From Candidatus Poseidoniaceae archaeon (GTDB lineage: Archaea; Thermoplasmatota; Poseidoniia; Poseidoniales; Poseidoniaceae), in NCBI GenBank assembly GCA_013330765.1, contig DUHU01000148.1:1021-24419 (forward strand): a stretch of 23,399 nucleotides of DNA. The letters run 5' to 3'. Under the pieces are notes generated by a model, which saw nothing but the letters and a program-made list of their open reading frames with translations, had not been told where the DNA came from and ran no database searches. How positions within the stretch are numbered: the first letter of the stretch is position 1; the number at the start of each line of letters is the position of its first letter. Shown here in pieces: positions 1-8,561 of the stretch. Both the position numbers and the translations under genes were made by a program.

Positions 1-260
1 CTCACCATGCGCATGACGGGCGCGGTCAACTCTGGACGCAAGGTGAGGTTCCGGCCGCCCTTGTCTTCGAAGGCGTAGAGTTGCCCGATGACGCCCGGGC
101 CGGACTTGGCGGTGAAGAGATCGAGCGACTCGAAGATGGGGGTTTGGACACGATCGAACCCCGCTCTACGGGCTTCGTCTTCGAGCACCAATTCCAGCAT
201 CCGACGGCGTCGGCTGGCCAGCGGTCCGAAGTCTCGGGTCCCTCGAGGACGCTGCACCAT
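1..260 (-). CDS. hisS: Histidyl-tRNA synthetase, N-terminal part (cut by window edge)
   Basis: Class II aminoacyl-tRNA synthetase that charges tRNA-His in the cytoplasm. About 86 codons are visible before the left edge. They begin with [13 protein letters not shown], the typical HisRS opening. The class II motif 1 region follows ([12 protein letters not shown]), then [17 protein letters not shown] and [12 protein letters not shown], all strongly diagnostic of this family. ATG at 260 was chosen because family members usually start two to five residues before the RPxGTRDF motif. The frame stays open to GTG codons at 326/329, and the GTG at 326 would overlap the stop of the upstream gene, so a 22-residue N-terminal extension is possible. 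No clear ribosome binding site precedes the ATG. The gene is probably the last visible member of the minus-strand run that starts at 4928. The catalytic motifs 2 and 3 and the anticodon-binding domain lie outside the window. Confidence 0.93.
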   Translation of the reverse strand, partial: MVQRPRGTRDFGPLASRRRRMLELVLEDEARRAGFDRVQTPIFESLDLFTAKSGPGVIGQLYAFEDKGGRNLTLRPELTAPVMRMV

Positions 261-322
261 GCGTGGACGTGGCGTGGTCCGCTTCAAGAGCCATTCGTCG
301 TGAACGGGCCCGAAGTGGGGGT

Positions 323-1039
323 TCACCACTCAACGTCCCAACCCTCGTCGGCCTCGACGACCTTGGCGACCCAACCCTCGTCCGCGGCTTCAGAAAAGTC
401 TGCAGCCGCCTTGGCTGCGGGTGCGATGACGTCCTCTTCAACGGCCTCCAGTGCATCGTCGAGCGCGTCCAAATCCGGCATTGAAGGCACGTCCACCGGT
501 GCGGGCTGCTCTTGACGCTCGTTCATGTCGCGCAGACGTTCGATCAGCTCCCAATCCGGTGCTGGGGCGCCGGCCCGGTCTTGTTCAAGGCTGACCTTGG
601 CCGGGCCCTCCACGTCGAGGTCTTCATCGTCAGCGACCTCCTCGAAGACCGCTTCGTTCACGAGGGCCTCTTCCGCGCCTGCCGTGGCCTTGGGGTGCGT
701 TGGGGGGCGGGCGTCTGTGGTTTTCGCTGGCTCTGTTTCAAGCCCGAGCGCCCCGAGAGCGGCTTCGACGTTGGCGGCCCGCGGCGCGGCTTGAGCCGCA
801 AGTTTTGCCCGCTTCCGGGCCAAAGATGCAGCCTCCTCGGCCGTGGCTTCCTCCGCCCTCATCCTGGCCTCAATTTGACGCCACATGCGCTCTTCTTCGC
901 GCTTCTTTCGCTTGGATTCCTCGTACTCAAGTTGCGCTTCAGTGGGCCGATCAAACCGCTTCCAGAACCAACGCACGACGGGAACCAGCACCGCCGCAAC
1001 GACGAGGCCGATGACCAAAAGCCGGACGAGGTCGTCCAT
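323..1039 (-). CDS. Acidic single-pass membrane protein with coiled-coil region, function unknown
   Basis: Not recognised. The 238-residue product starts with one strong hydrophobic helix (about residues 5-24). A basic patch (WFWKRFDR) and a charged, probably helical coiled-coil stretch (about 35-85, rich in K, R, E and A) follow. The remainder is an acidic, Ala/Glu/Asp-rich and low-complexity tail with repeated ADEGW motifs near the C-terminus ([19 protein letters not shown]). The positive-inside rule puts the bulk of the protein in the cytoplasm. A GGGG-rich sequence about 10 bases upstream of the ATG could serve as ribosome binding site. It lies 14 bases after the symporter gene and just before hisS, so it is likely cotranscribed with them. 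No catalytic motif is visible. It could be a membrane-anchored scaffold, but nothing in the sequence proves a role. Confidence 0.75.
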   Translation of the reverse strand: MDDLVRLLVIGLVVAAVLVPVVRWFWKRFDRPTEAQLEYEESKRKKREEERMWRQIEARMRAEEATAEEAASLARKRAKLAAQAAPRAANVEAALGALGLETEPAKTTDARPPTHPKATAGAEEALVNEAVFEEVADDEDLDVEGPAKVSLEQDRAGAPAPDWELIERLRDMNERQEQPAPVDVPSMPDLDALDDALEAVEEDVIAPAAKAAADFSEAADEGWVAKVVEADEGWDVEW

Positions 1040-1053
1040 CGAGGCGGCCCCCT

Positions 1054-2745
1054 TCAGGCAGCGTCGGATTGACCGAGATGCTCGAAGCCGGGTGCGACTT
1101 CGCCGACCTGCACCACCAGTTCGTCGCTGCCACCGGGCAGCTGGCTGATGTCAACCTCAGCACCATCGGGCACGTTGCGGAACACGGGCCGCTGCACGAG
1201 GAAGCGGTTGAACGAGATGAACAAGGCCGCGACGACGCCCCAGAAGGCGAGGATAATGCCGAGACCGTTTGGATTGAACGGGTTCCAGACGTCTTCGGTG
1301 TTGGCGATCATGCTGCCGAAGTAGGACAACATGAGGATCGAAAAGAGGACGGGGAAGGCCAGGTAGAGCAAGAGGTCCCACCAGCGTCCAATCCATAGGT
1401 CGTTCTCACCGGTGTTGATGAAGTCGTCACGGAAGGCCGAGACCCCGACGTTGAGGTAACCTGCGATGCCGGGGTCGGCTTCACCGGCCTCGACTTGAGC
1501 GCGCCACTTCAGGAAGCCATAGCGCCAGATGGTGAACGCGATGAACAGTCCCGAGAACATCAGGCCGTAGCCCCAGATGTGGTCTTGCACTTCGAGGAAT
1601 TGCGGGAAGGCAACGCCTTCCGCGTCGAGTTTGACCCAAAGCACCGCGGAGGGGAGCCCAAACAGGAAGATGGCCGCGCCGGTCAACCAGACCGAGCGCG
1701 TGCGTTCGTAGCCGTGGTCAACGAAGTTGCGCACGCACAGTTCGACGGTGGAAATCATCGACGTGAGCGCGGCGAAGGACAGGGCGAGGAAGAAGCCCGT
1801 CATCATCAGGAAGGGTCCGACGTTGCCGCCAGGTGCTTGCGCGAACACCTCGGGCAGGGCCAGGAAGGTGATGGCCGAGGAACCGCCGGTCACCGTGGCC
1901 AAGGGATCGGCCTCGACCGCGAAAATCGCGGAGAGGACGGTCAGGCCGGCGATGATGGAGATGCTGTTGTTCGCGAGGCCCATCACGAAGGCGTTGAGGG
2001 TGGTGTCCTCGTCCTTGCGCATGTACACCGCGTAGGTGATCGCCATGCCCATGCCGGCGGACGCTGACCATGCGGACTGCGACAGCGCGTTGATCCAAAT
2101 CTCCGCATCGAACATCATCGACCGGTCGACGGTGAACATGAACAGGGCACCGTCGAGGGTCCCGTCGTTCATGTCCATGCTGAGGGCCATGAACATCGTC
2201 AGGAAGAGCAGCACCATGAGCGAGGTCATCAGCAGGACGTTGACTTTCTCAATCGCCTTGGCACCGCGGGAAATCGCAGCGAGGGTCAGGACGATCACAA
2301 TGAATTGGAAGAAAATCACTTGGCCAGGCGCTTGCAAGAACTCGTTCCACACCTGCACCGTGTCCACGCCGTCGCCGGTGAGTCCGCCGGTGATGCCCAG
2401 CTGGAAGTACTTCAGGCACCATCCGGCCACCACGGCGTAGTAGAAACCGATGGCCGTGGAAATCCACGCCGTCCACAGGCCCATCCATGCGAAGCGCTTG
2501 CCGGTGAAAATGCGGAAGGTTCCGATGGTCCCGGTGCGGCTTCGCTTGCCCATCGCGAATTCAGCGATGACCAGTGGAATGGACCACATGAAGAGGAAAA
2601 TCAGCCACGGAATGAGGAAGGTTCCACCGCCGTTGGCGCCGACCATTCGAGGGAAGCGCCAGATGTTGCCGGTGCCGATGGCCGCGCCGATGGTGGCGAA
2701 AATAAGCCCCAAACGGCCGCTGAATTCGTCCGACTGGCCGCTCAC
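1054..2745 (-). CDS. Sodium-dependent symporter, NSS/SNF (LeuT-like) family
   Basis: Predicted Na+-coupled transporter in the cytoplasmic membrane, importing amino acids or a related small solute. The 563-residue product shows about twelve hydrophobic segments. The family signature lies in the first helix: GRLGLIFATIGAAIGTGNIWRFP (about residues 10-32 including the unwound GxGNxWRFP region that binds Na+ and substrate), then NGGGTFLIPW. Length fits bacterial and archaeal NSS members. The start is a GTG whose first bases overlap the TGA of the upstream carboxypeptidase (GTGA), so the two are probably translationally coupled. The pairing suggests that amino acids released outside by the peptidase are taken up here. 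Substrate specificity cannot be read from the sequence; neurotransmitter-type names attached to this family by homology should not be taken literally. Confidence 0.93.
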   Translation of the reverse strand: MSGQSDEFSGRLGLIFATIGAAIGTGNIWRFPRMVGANGGGTFLIPWLIFLFMWSIPLVIAEFAMGKRSRTGTIGTFRIFTGKRFAWMGLWTAWISTAIGFYYAVVAGWCLKYFQLGITGGLTGDGVDTVQVWNEFLQAPGQVIFFQFIVIVLTLAAISRGAKAIEKVNVLLMTSLMVLLFLTMFMALSMDMNDGTLDGALFMFTVDRSMMFDAEIWINALSQSAWSASAGMGMAITYAVYMRKDEDTTLNAFVMGLANNSISIIAGLTVLSAIFAVEADPLATVTGGSSAITFLALPEVFAQAPGGNVGPFLMMTGFFLALSFAALTSMISTVELCVRNFVDHGYERTRSVWLTGAAIFLFGLPSAVLWVKLDAEGVAFPQFLEVQDHIWGYGLMFSGLFIAFTIWRYGFLKWRAQVEAGEADPGIAGYLNVGVSAFRDDFINTGENDLWIGRWWDLLLYLAFPVLFSILMLSYFGSMIANTEDVWNPFNPNGLGIILAFWGVVAALFISFNRFLVQRPVFRNVPDGAEVDISQLPGGSDELVVQVGEVAPGFEHLGQSDAA

Positions 2746-4928
2746 GCATCCACCGCCTCTTCGAGGAGAGCGTCAGCAAGGAGCACCTTGTCTTCGTCGT
2801 CGTTGCCGGCGAACATGGTACGCAACGAGGCACCCAATCCGCCCCAGACCGTACCCGCTACAACAAGGAACATGGCGATGGCTCCGAAGGTTGAGCCGTA
2901 GGACGCGCGATAGGACACCGAGAGGACGTAATACTCGCCGTCGGCGGGATATTGGTAGAAGTCCGAACCGCCAAGGGTGGAAATCCGTGCTTTGTAGTGC
3001 ACTTCGCCGGTGGCGGTTTCCCCCACGGGGATCATCGCACGCAGCAGGGTTCCGTTGCCGTCAGACGTGGAGCATGCGTTGCCGCCAACGACCTCCATCT
3101 GGACGGACTCCCATGGCGTGGTGGACCACTCGCGGGGACCGTAGTCGCTTTGCAGACGGCTGGGCTTGACCTGGCGCCACTTGACCACCGAGTTCTGAGT
3201 GCTGTACGGGAAGTCGTCCGAAACGCAGACGTCGATGGGGATGTCGCCCTCATCGGGAATCTCGATCGCATCAGGCTGCTTCAGGTAGTTCTGCTGCGAG
3301 ATGTTGGCGATGGCCAGGTCCGCGCGTTCGCGCGGGTTGTCGGCGATCTCCGCGATGTAGAAGCCGAGGCCGAGGTTGCGGACCGCGATGTGGTCGATGT
3401 CGTCCTCGTGCTGGTGGAAGGCGGTGCCGATTTCCGAGGTGTAGCAGTAGGAGCCGTGCACGCCGTAGTGCCAGTCGCAGAAGTCACCGGAGGTCGGGTA
3501 GAGGGAGGAGGACTGGAGGTTCGCGTATTGGGTCATGTCGGCCATCTGCTGGCCGTGGTACTCCAACTGGCTGTGGTCGGGGCTCTGGCAATCCGTGCAA
3601 TGGCCCCACGGCCAGAGGATCAATTCGGAGTAGGAGTGGTGGGTCAAGGTGGACTTGAATTCGCTCGCACCGTCGCCGGTGTCGTCGTTCATCTCGGTCA
3701 AGTCCTGGATGAACTTGGTCTCGGGCTCGGAGTTGCCGCCCCACCAGTCTTCGTCCGTCACGCCGTCAGCATCGTCGTCCTTGCCGTCGACGTGGTCTTC
3801 GTTGACCTGCCCGTCGCCGTCGTTGTCGCGATCGTCCACTGGACCGTTGTAGACGTCGTTGTTGGAGCCGTCAAGTTCGCCTTCTGCGGGCGTGCAGGTG
3901 CCGGGGATGATGGGTCCCGTGGCACCAAGCGGTGCGCCCCACTCGAACTGATAGTTGCGGTTCAGGTCCACGCCGTCGCAATCCTCGTCCACTTCTTCCT
4001 GAAGGTCAGGAAGCGGCGTCACGCCGGTGAAGGTGTTGTCGCGCAGGTTCTTCCTCCAACCGCCAGAGGGGCAGGATTCCCACGCAGGAGCAGGACAGAA
4101 GACCTCGCGATCGTAGATGTTCCCGTCCACGTTGAGCATCGGGATGATGTAGAGTTCGCGGCTTTCGAGCAGGTCGACGACCCACTGTTCGCTGTAATCC
4201 TCGTCCACGCCGAGGTCGCCTGGTCCACAAGGCGTTCCGTCACCGTTGGAATCCTGGTACGACGCGTCAAGCGCCAAACAGTCGCCGTCGTCGTCGAGCA
4301 CGCCATCGCCGTTGTCGTCGCCCCAGCCGTCCTCGTCCACTTGGCCGTCGCCGTCGTTGTCGTAACCGATGTTGTCCATGGAGAAAGCGATGACTTCGAG
4401 TTGCATCATCGGGACTTGGACCGACATCCACTCTCGGGCGTGATGGTTGCCGACGATGAGCACGTCGGGCCGGTCGGGATAGTTGCCGTTGTCGCCGACG
4501 AATTCGTTGTACTCGCCGCCGCTGACGTCTTCGGTGATCTTCATCCAAGGCGAGGAATGGCCGTAGTACCAGCCTTCGTAGGCGTCGGCCGTGGTCTGTT
4601 CTCCACGGGCGTTGGTGCCGCCGTTCATGCCTTCATGAAATTCGAAAATGTCCGGGTTGTCCTCGGCCAATCGCTGCATGCGCTCTTTCACCGTGTCGTA
4701 GGTGTGGTATTCCTTGAACTGCAGGATGCGTTCGTCCGCGTCCGCCCATGGGAAAATGTGGTTGATGTAGTCGTCCGACCACACCGCTTCTGGCGTGGAA
4801 CCGGCCTCTTCTTGGGCCACGCCAGCGTTGGCGATGGGCGCGCAGAGGGTCAACATCAGCGGGAGCGCCAACAGGAGCGCCGTCCTGCGAAGGTAGGCCT
4901 GCCGGGACCGGTCCTTGTCGAGCATCAT
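2742..4928 (-). CDS. Secreted, membrane-anchored M14 zinc carboxypeptidase with calcium-loop insertions
   Basis: Metallocarboxypeptidase that removes C-terminal residues from peptides outside the cell. The 728-residue product has an N-terminal signal sequence (about 10-36). Zinc ligands are visible in NHHAREW (H163, E166) and THHSYSEL (H431). The substrate-carboxylate Arg is in DLNRNY (R324) and the general-base Glu in YTSEIG (E499). Two Asp/Gly-rich blocks with DNDGDGQVDED-type calcium loops, as in thrombospondin type 3 repeats, sit inside the catalytic domain (about 190-245 and 365-394). A beta-rich domain follows, then a C-terminal helix (about 681-701) and a short acidic tail, so the enzyme is probably tethered to the membrane. 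ATG at 4928 was chosen: GAGGGGTGG lies just upstream. A GTG at 4937 and an ATG at 4925 are alternatives. Its stop overlaps the symporter start. Confidence 0.92.
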   Translation of the reverse strand: MMLDKDRSRQAYLRRTALLLALPLMLTLCAPIANAGVAQEEAGSTPEAVWSDDYINHIFPWADADERILQFKEYHTYDTVKERMQRLAEDNPDIFEFHEGMNGGTNARGEQTTADAYEGWYYGHSSPWMKITEDVSGGEYNEFVGDNGNYPDRPDVLIVGNHHAREWMSVQVPMMQLEVIAFSMDNIGYDNDGDGQVDEDGWGDDNGDGVLDDDGDCLALDASYQDSNGDGTPCGPGDLGVDEDYSEQWVVDLLESRELYIIPMLNVDGNIYDREVFCPAPAWESCPSGGWRKNLRDNTFTGVTPLPDLQEEVDEDCDGVDLNRNYQFEWGAPLGATGPIIPGTCTPAEGELDGSNNDVYNGPVDDRDNDGDGQVNEDHVDGKDDDADGVTDEDWWGGNSEPETKFIQDLTEMNDDTGDGASEFKSTLTHHSYSELILWPWGHCTDCQSPDHSQLEYHGQQMADMTQYANLQSSSLYPTSGDFCDWHYGVHGSYCYTSEIGTAFHQHEDDIDHIAVRNLGLGFYIAEIADNPRERADLAIANISQQNYLKQPDAIEIPDEGDIPIDVCVSDDFPYSTQNSVVKWRQVKPSRLQSDYGPREWSTTPWESVQMEVVGGNACSTSDGNGTLLRAMIPVGETATGEVHYKARISTLGGSDFYQYPADGEYYVLSVSYRASYGSTFGAIAMFLVVAGTVWGGLGASLRTMFAGNDDEDKVLLADALLEEAVDA

Positions 4929-5004
4929 GCATCCCACCCCTCACGCGCCTATCAAGCCGTCGCGCCGCCGGAACCGCCATGAAGGTCACTCCACAGCACG
5001 AGGC

Positions 5005-6102
5005 ATGGCTTGGCTGGACATGGTGCAAACCGCGGGTCCTGATGTGTTCGGAACAAACCGATGGACCCTGCTGGCTTTGCTTGGCTTGCTTCTGGCCGGC
5101 GTGGTCGCGAGGGCCCTTGCGATGGTGCTCGCTCCACGTATCTTCGGCGCCGTGGTCCGCCTTCCACGCACCGGTGAGGCGTTGAAGTCAAGCCAACGCG
5201 CACTGGGTACGGCCGCCGCTGCAGGCACCGTGCTTCTTGGCCTCCAACGCCTCCACGCGATGGCCGAAACAGGCTCTGATTTGGCCGAATTCCCCGGGAT
5301 GAGCGCGTTGACCTTGATCGGCATCGCCCAGTTCGTCCTCGTCGTCTCGCTTGTCCGGGCCGCCTTCCGAGCCGTCGACGTGGTTCAGGACGTGATGGAC
5401 CTGCTCGACGACGACGACGTGCTCGACGGTTCCGAACGTACCGTGGTCTCGGCCGTGGAAAGCGTGTTGCGTTTCCTCATCCTGTTCATCGGCGGTGTGT
5501 TCGTTGCCGACGCCTTTGGCTTGGACCTGACGTCGCTCATCGCCGGCCTTGGCATCAGCGGGTTGGCGCTTGCGTTGGCGGCCAAGGACACGATTTCGAA
5601 CTTCTTTGGTGCCATGACCGTCCTGATGGACCGTCCGTTCCGAATTGGCGATTGGGTGATCGTCGGCGGCACCGAAGGTGAAGTCATCGAGATCAACTTG
5701 AGAACCACCATTTTGCGAACCTCATTGGACACGGTCGTGACCGTCCCCAACGCGAACCTCGTCAACACCCCTGTGGAAAATTTCGGCAAGCGGCGCTGGC
5801 GCCGGTGGCAAACCATGCTCCACCTCGACCTCGGCTCAAACCCGGAAGCGGTGAGCGCCTTTTGCGACCAGGTCATCGCTGCAGTGCGAGCCAACGACCG
5901 CACCCTGAACGAAGACGCTTCATGGTGTGCCGTGGAAGGCATCTCCGCCCAGTCGATCGACGTCGCCATCAACCTCTACTGGAACCTGAACTCCTCGGTT
6001 GAAGAGCGCGAGGCCCGCGAGGACCTCATGCTCGACATCGTCCGCATTTCGCGCGAGTTGAACCTCGAGTTCCACGACGCTCGCGTTCGCCAGTCCCGCT
6101 GA
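5005..6102 (+). CDS. mscS: Small-conductance mechanosensitive channel, MscS family
   Basis: Membrane channel that opens under tension to release solutes during osmotic downshock. The 365-residue product has hydrophobic helices at about 18-41, 99-120 and 150-172. The pore helix is rich in Gly and Ala (about 173-195, LIAGLGISGLALALAAKD) and leads into the hallmark sequence TISNFFGAM, then DRPFRIGDWVIV and the beta domain with VVTVPNANLVNTPVENF. The C-terminal cytoplasmic vestibule domain is complete. ATG at 5005 is preceded by GAGG; the reading frame stays open to 4915, but that extension would overlap the divergent peptidase start and is poor in family features. ATG at 5020 is an alternative. 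The gene is transcribed divergently from the carboxypeptidase gene and stands alone, with the convergent neighbour ending one base after its stop. Confidence 0.93.
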   Translation: MAWLDMVQTAGPDVFGTNRWTLLALLGLLLAGVVARALAMVLAPRIFGAVVRLPRTGEALKSSQRALGTAAAAGTVLLGLQRLHAMAETGSDLAEFPGMSALTLIGIAQFVLVVSLVRAAFRAVDVVQDVMDLLDDDDVLDGSERTVVSAVESVLRFLILFIGGVFVADAFGLDLTSLIAGLGISGLALALAAKDTISNFFGAMTVLMDRPFRIGDWVIVGGTEGEVIEINLRTTILRTSLDTVVTVPNANLVNTPVENFGKRRWRRWQTMLHLDLGSNPEAVSAFCDQVIAAVRANDRTLNEDASWCAVEGISAQSIDVAINLYWNLNSSVEEREAREDLMLDIVRISRELNLEFHDARVRQSR

Positions 6103-6103
6103 A

Positions 6104-7255
6104 TCAGAACGGCCCCGGTTCAGCGGCCCTGTACCGCAACCATCCGCCGGCACCGACCGCGATCGATCCGGCGGCCAACGCTATGATCGACGCTCCTCCC
6201 ATCGCTTCGAGGGCATGGGCATACCACGTGGCAGCGAGGCCTGCTCCCCCGAGCCAAAGCAGCGAGCGCCACATCCTGAGCACGCCGAGTCGGGCCTGAA
6301 GACGGTCGACGTCCTCGAGCCATGATTTGGTGGCCTCCTGCAGGTCCTGTTCGCCCCATGCCAGAGCACGGCCCCGCCAGCGGAGCACGTCGGCATAGCG
6401 CCAAATCCAGAGCCCTCCGCGGTACGTGGACAAGGCCCGTGGTCGTGACCAAGCCGCTGGCGCACCCTCACTCCAGGCCTTGAACCACCGCTCTGGGCCG
6501 CCTTGGTCTGAGGCTCGGCCGGCTTCGACCGCTTCACCCTCCAGGCCCATGGCGTGGGCTAGACCGGGCCTTCGCCCGGTCACCGCGGTCAGGGCCTCGT
6601 CCACCGTGCGAGGGAGAAGTCGGAACCGGGGTCCTTCTGGACCCTCGACGAGGCCGTGCAGGGAGAGGTGCAGGTCGGGCAGCCCCACCGTCACTCGGTC
6701 GTGTGGCGCACGCCAGAGCGTCGAAGCTCCCAGCCGCTGCTCGACGGTGGCGATCGCGTCGTTCCATCGGCGTTCAACCGGAGGCGTGGACCAGGGCATC
6801 AACGTGCCAAGGACGGCCCCCGCCGCACGAAATTGGTCGTGAAGGTCGAGGTCTGCGTCGAGCGGAACGGCCGGTGCGTGCTTCCAGACCAGCAAGGCGT
6901 CATGGCCGTCCACGGTGCAACCTCCTACGGGGAGTTGCACGCGTTGCGAAGCGGCGATGGCCTCCGCGCGGTCCGCGTGTTGAACGAGGGACGAAAGAGC
7001 CCGGCCGGTGCCGAAGGTGCACAGGAGCAGGTCGTAGACCGTCCCGTCCTGCTCGGCGCGAAACCATCTGCCCAAACGATCGCTGTGGGTCGGCTCGACG
7101 TCCGCGCCCCCCGGCGTAAAACCCCAGGCTGCCCCATGTTCCGAAGACAGCAGGGCCTCAACCTTGCTCGACAGGACCCTCACGGGGCCCCACGCCGTGT
7201 GCGCCGTCCCCTCGGCCCCCTCTGCAAGGAGGCCCGTCGGCCATGGCACGGACAT
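6104..7255 (-). CDS. Unrecognised protein with C-terminal transmembrane hairpin
   Basis: Not recognised. The product is 383 residues if it starts at the ATG at 7255, which was chosen because the upstream extension (to 7318) runs through the divergent promoter region and looks non-coding. Most of the protein is soluble, mixed alpha/beta, rich in Trp, Arg and Ala. The last 55 residues contain two hydrophobic helices (LLWLGGAGLAATWYAHALEAM and IIALAAGSIAVGAGGWL), giving a tail-anchored topology with the large domain probably cytoplasmic. A stretch LPDLHLSLHGLVEG followed by FRLLPRTVDEAL loosely recalls the catalytic loop of kinase-like phosphotransferases, but the expected Asp and Asn residues are not in register, so this is only a hint, perhaps of a degenerate kinase fold. 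It is divergent from the cis-prenyltransferase gene and convergent with mscS, one base apart. Confidence 0.75.
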   Translation of the reverse strand: MSVPWPTGLLAEGAEGTAHTAWGPVRVLSSKVEALLSSEHGAAWGFTPGGADVEPTHSDRLGRWFRAEQDGTVYDLLLCTFGTGRALSSLVQHADRAEAIAASQRVQLPVGGCTVDGHDALLVWKHAPAVPLDADLDLHDQFRAAGAVLGTLMPWSTPPVERRWNDAIATVEQRLGASTLWRAPHDRVTVGLPDLHLSLHGLVEGPEGPRFRLLPRTVDEALTAVTGRRPGLAHAMGLEGEAVEAGRASDQGGPERWFKAWSEGAPAAWSRPRALSTYRGGLWIWRYADVLRWRGRALAWGEQDLQEATKSWLEDVDRLQARLGVLRMWRSLLWLGGAGLAATWYAHALEAMGGASIIALAAGSIAVGAGGWLRYRAAEPGPF

Positions 7256-7339
7256 GGTTGGACGAGGAAGGTTCCGCGTGTGAACCCTGCCCTCGTCGTG
7301 CGCATTCCTCAAGGGCAAGGTCGCTCACGGTGAAACGCG

Positions 7340-8119
7340 ATGGGGGTCAGTGACCGTGTGGGGGACGCCCTCGGGCGAGCCGTGGACCAGCGGATGCTAC
7401 GTGAGGTCTTGGCCCACGAGATTCGACCACAACACATGGCCATCATCATGGACGGGAACCGCCGTTTCGCGTTCCGAAACCGCCTGACTTCCGGCGTGGG
7501 CCACCGGATTGGCAAGGCCAAGCTGGAGGAAGTCTTGGACTGGGTTCTCGAATTGAACATCCCTTGGTTTACCGTCTACGCCTTGTCCACGGAGAACCTG
7601 AAACGGCCGGAAAACGAGTTGGATTCCCTCTTCAACCTGTACATCGAGGGGCTCAACGACATCGCCGAAGACGACCGAATTCACGCCAACGAAGTGCGCG
7701 TGCAGATCATCGGGCGACGTGACCTCTTGCCTGCAAAGGTCATCGAAGCCATCGACAACGCTGAATCCCGCACCGCAAATTACGACCGATTCGTGTTCTC
7801 TGTGTGCCTTGCTTACGGCAGCCGTGAAGAGATCCTTGACGCCATTCGGGCGATTGCGGCCGATCATGCCAGCGGCCAATTGGAGCTTGGCGACATCGAC
7901 GAAGCGGCGGTGTCGGACCGCCTGTACACCGCGGACATGCCCGATCCTGATTTGGTCATTCGAACCTCAGGAGAGGAACGCATCTCGAACTTCCTGCTCT
8001 GGCAAATGGCCTACGCTGAATTGTATTTCACCGACGTGTACTGGCCCTCGTTCTCGAAGCGGGAATTGTTGAAGGCGATCAAAGCCTTCCAACAACGCAA
8101 GCGCCGGTATGGAGCGTGA
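7340..8119 (+). CDS. uppS: Cis-prenyltransferase (undecaprenyl/polyprenyl diphosphate synthase family)
   Basis: Adds isopentenyl diphosphate units in cis to an allylic diphosphate, making the long polyprenyl lipid that archaea use as glycan carrier. The 259-residue product has the catalytic block AIIMDGNRRFA with Asp38, then GHRIGKAKLEEVLDW, TVYALSTENLKRP, and the C-terminal signature DLVIRTSGEERISNFLLWQMAYAELYF ending in the YWPSFS region. All family motifs are intact and length is normal. The ATG at 7340 follows GGTGA by six bases. The downstream NUDIX gene starts within or right after its last codons, so the two form one transcript. The nearby phosphomannomutase and DUF354-like genes fit a role in glycolipid or glycoprotein synthesis, but are not in the same operon. 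Product chain length cannot be read from sequence. Confidence 0.96.
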   Translation: MGVSDRVGDALGRAVDQRMLREVLAHEIRPQHMAIIMDGNRRFAFRNRLTSGVGHRIGKAKLEEVLDWVLELNIPWFTVYALSTENLKRPENELDSLFNLYIEGLNDIAEDDRIHANEVRVQIIGRRDLLPAKVIEAIDNAESRTANYDRFVFSVCLAYGSREEILDAIRAIAADHASGQLELGDIDEAAVSDRLYTADMPDPDLVIRTSGEERISNFLLWQMAYAELYFTDVYWPSFSKRELLKAIKAFQQRKRRYGA

Positions 8120-8123
8120 TTCC

Positions 8124-8561
8124 ATGGGCATCTGCGACCGTTGCCAGGGGTACGAAAACCCAAGCCTCGCGGTGGACGCGTGCGTCCGTCGAGGCGACGA
8201 GGTGTTGCTCATCCAGCGCAAACATCCGCCGAACGTCGGCTCTTGGGGCTGTCCGGGCGGTTTCATGGACGTCGGGGAAACCGCCGAAGAAGGCGCCTTG
8301 CGCGAGTTGGAAGAAGAAACCGGAATCCGTGGCTGCAACCCGCGCCTGCTGATGGTCATGAGCGACCCGGCACGAGACGAGCGCAAACACGTCGTCAGCA
8401 TCGTCTACGAAGTGGACATGGTGGATTCGACGCAGGAGCCTCAACCCGGTGACGATGCAGCCGATGCGCGATTTGTGCCCATCGCTGAGGTGCTGGCCGG
8501 CGCGTACAGGCTCAACGGCGACCACGAGGACGTTCTTCGCCGATGGCTTCAGCCGTCCTGA
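8124..8561 (+). CDS. NUDIX hydrolase
   Basis: Pyrophosphohydrolase that cleaves a nucleoside diphosphate linked to another group. The 145-residue product carries a complete NUDIX box, from GGFMDVGETAEE through RELEEETGI, with all metal-binding Glu residues. It opens with a short Cys motif (CDRC, residues 4-7), perhaps half a zinc site. ATG at 8124 was chosen because GGAG lies nine bases upstream; an in-frame ATG at 8109 would overlap the cis-prenyltransferase end by 11 bases and add five residues. The last 13 bases overlap the end of the convergent DUF354-like gene. Coupling to the prenyltransferase might mean it acts on a nucleotide sugar or a prenyl diphosphate, but the substrate cannot be inferred from the box alone. 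Confidence 0.92.
   Translation: MGICDRCQGYENPSLAVDACVRRGDEVLLIQRKHPPNVGSWGCPGGFMDVGETAEEGALRELEEETGIRGCNPRLLMVMSDPARDERKHVVSIVYEVDMVDSTQEPQPGDDAADARFVPIAEVLAGAYRLNGDHEDVLRRWLQPS

Noticed and set aside
2952..4982. Very long plus-strand frame opposite the carboxypeptidase gene
   Set aside because: It is the antisense shadow of the M14 gene: Val/Asp/His-rich without any domain, caused by the GC-rich codon use of the real gene.
8549..8561. Overlap of NUDIX and DUF354-like gene ends as a sign of a frameshift
   Set aside because: Both genes are complete and convergent; a 13-base tail overlap is ordinary in a densely packed genome.
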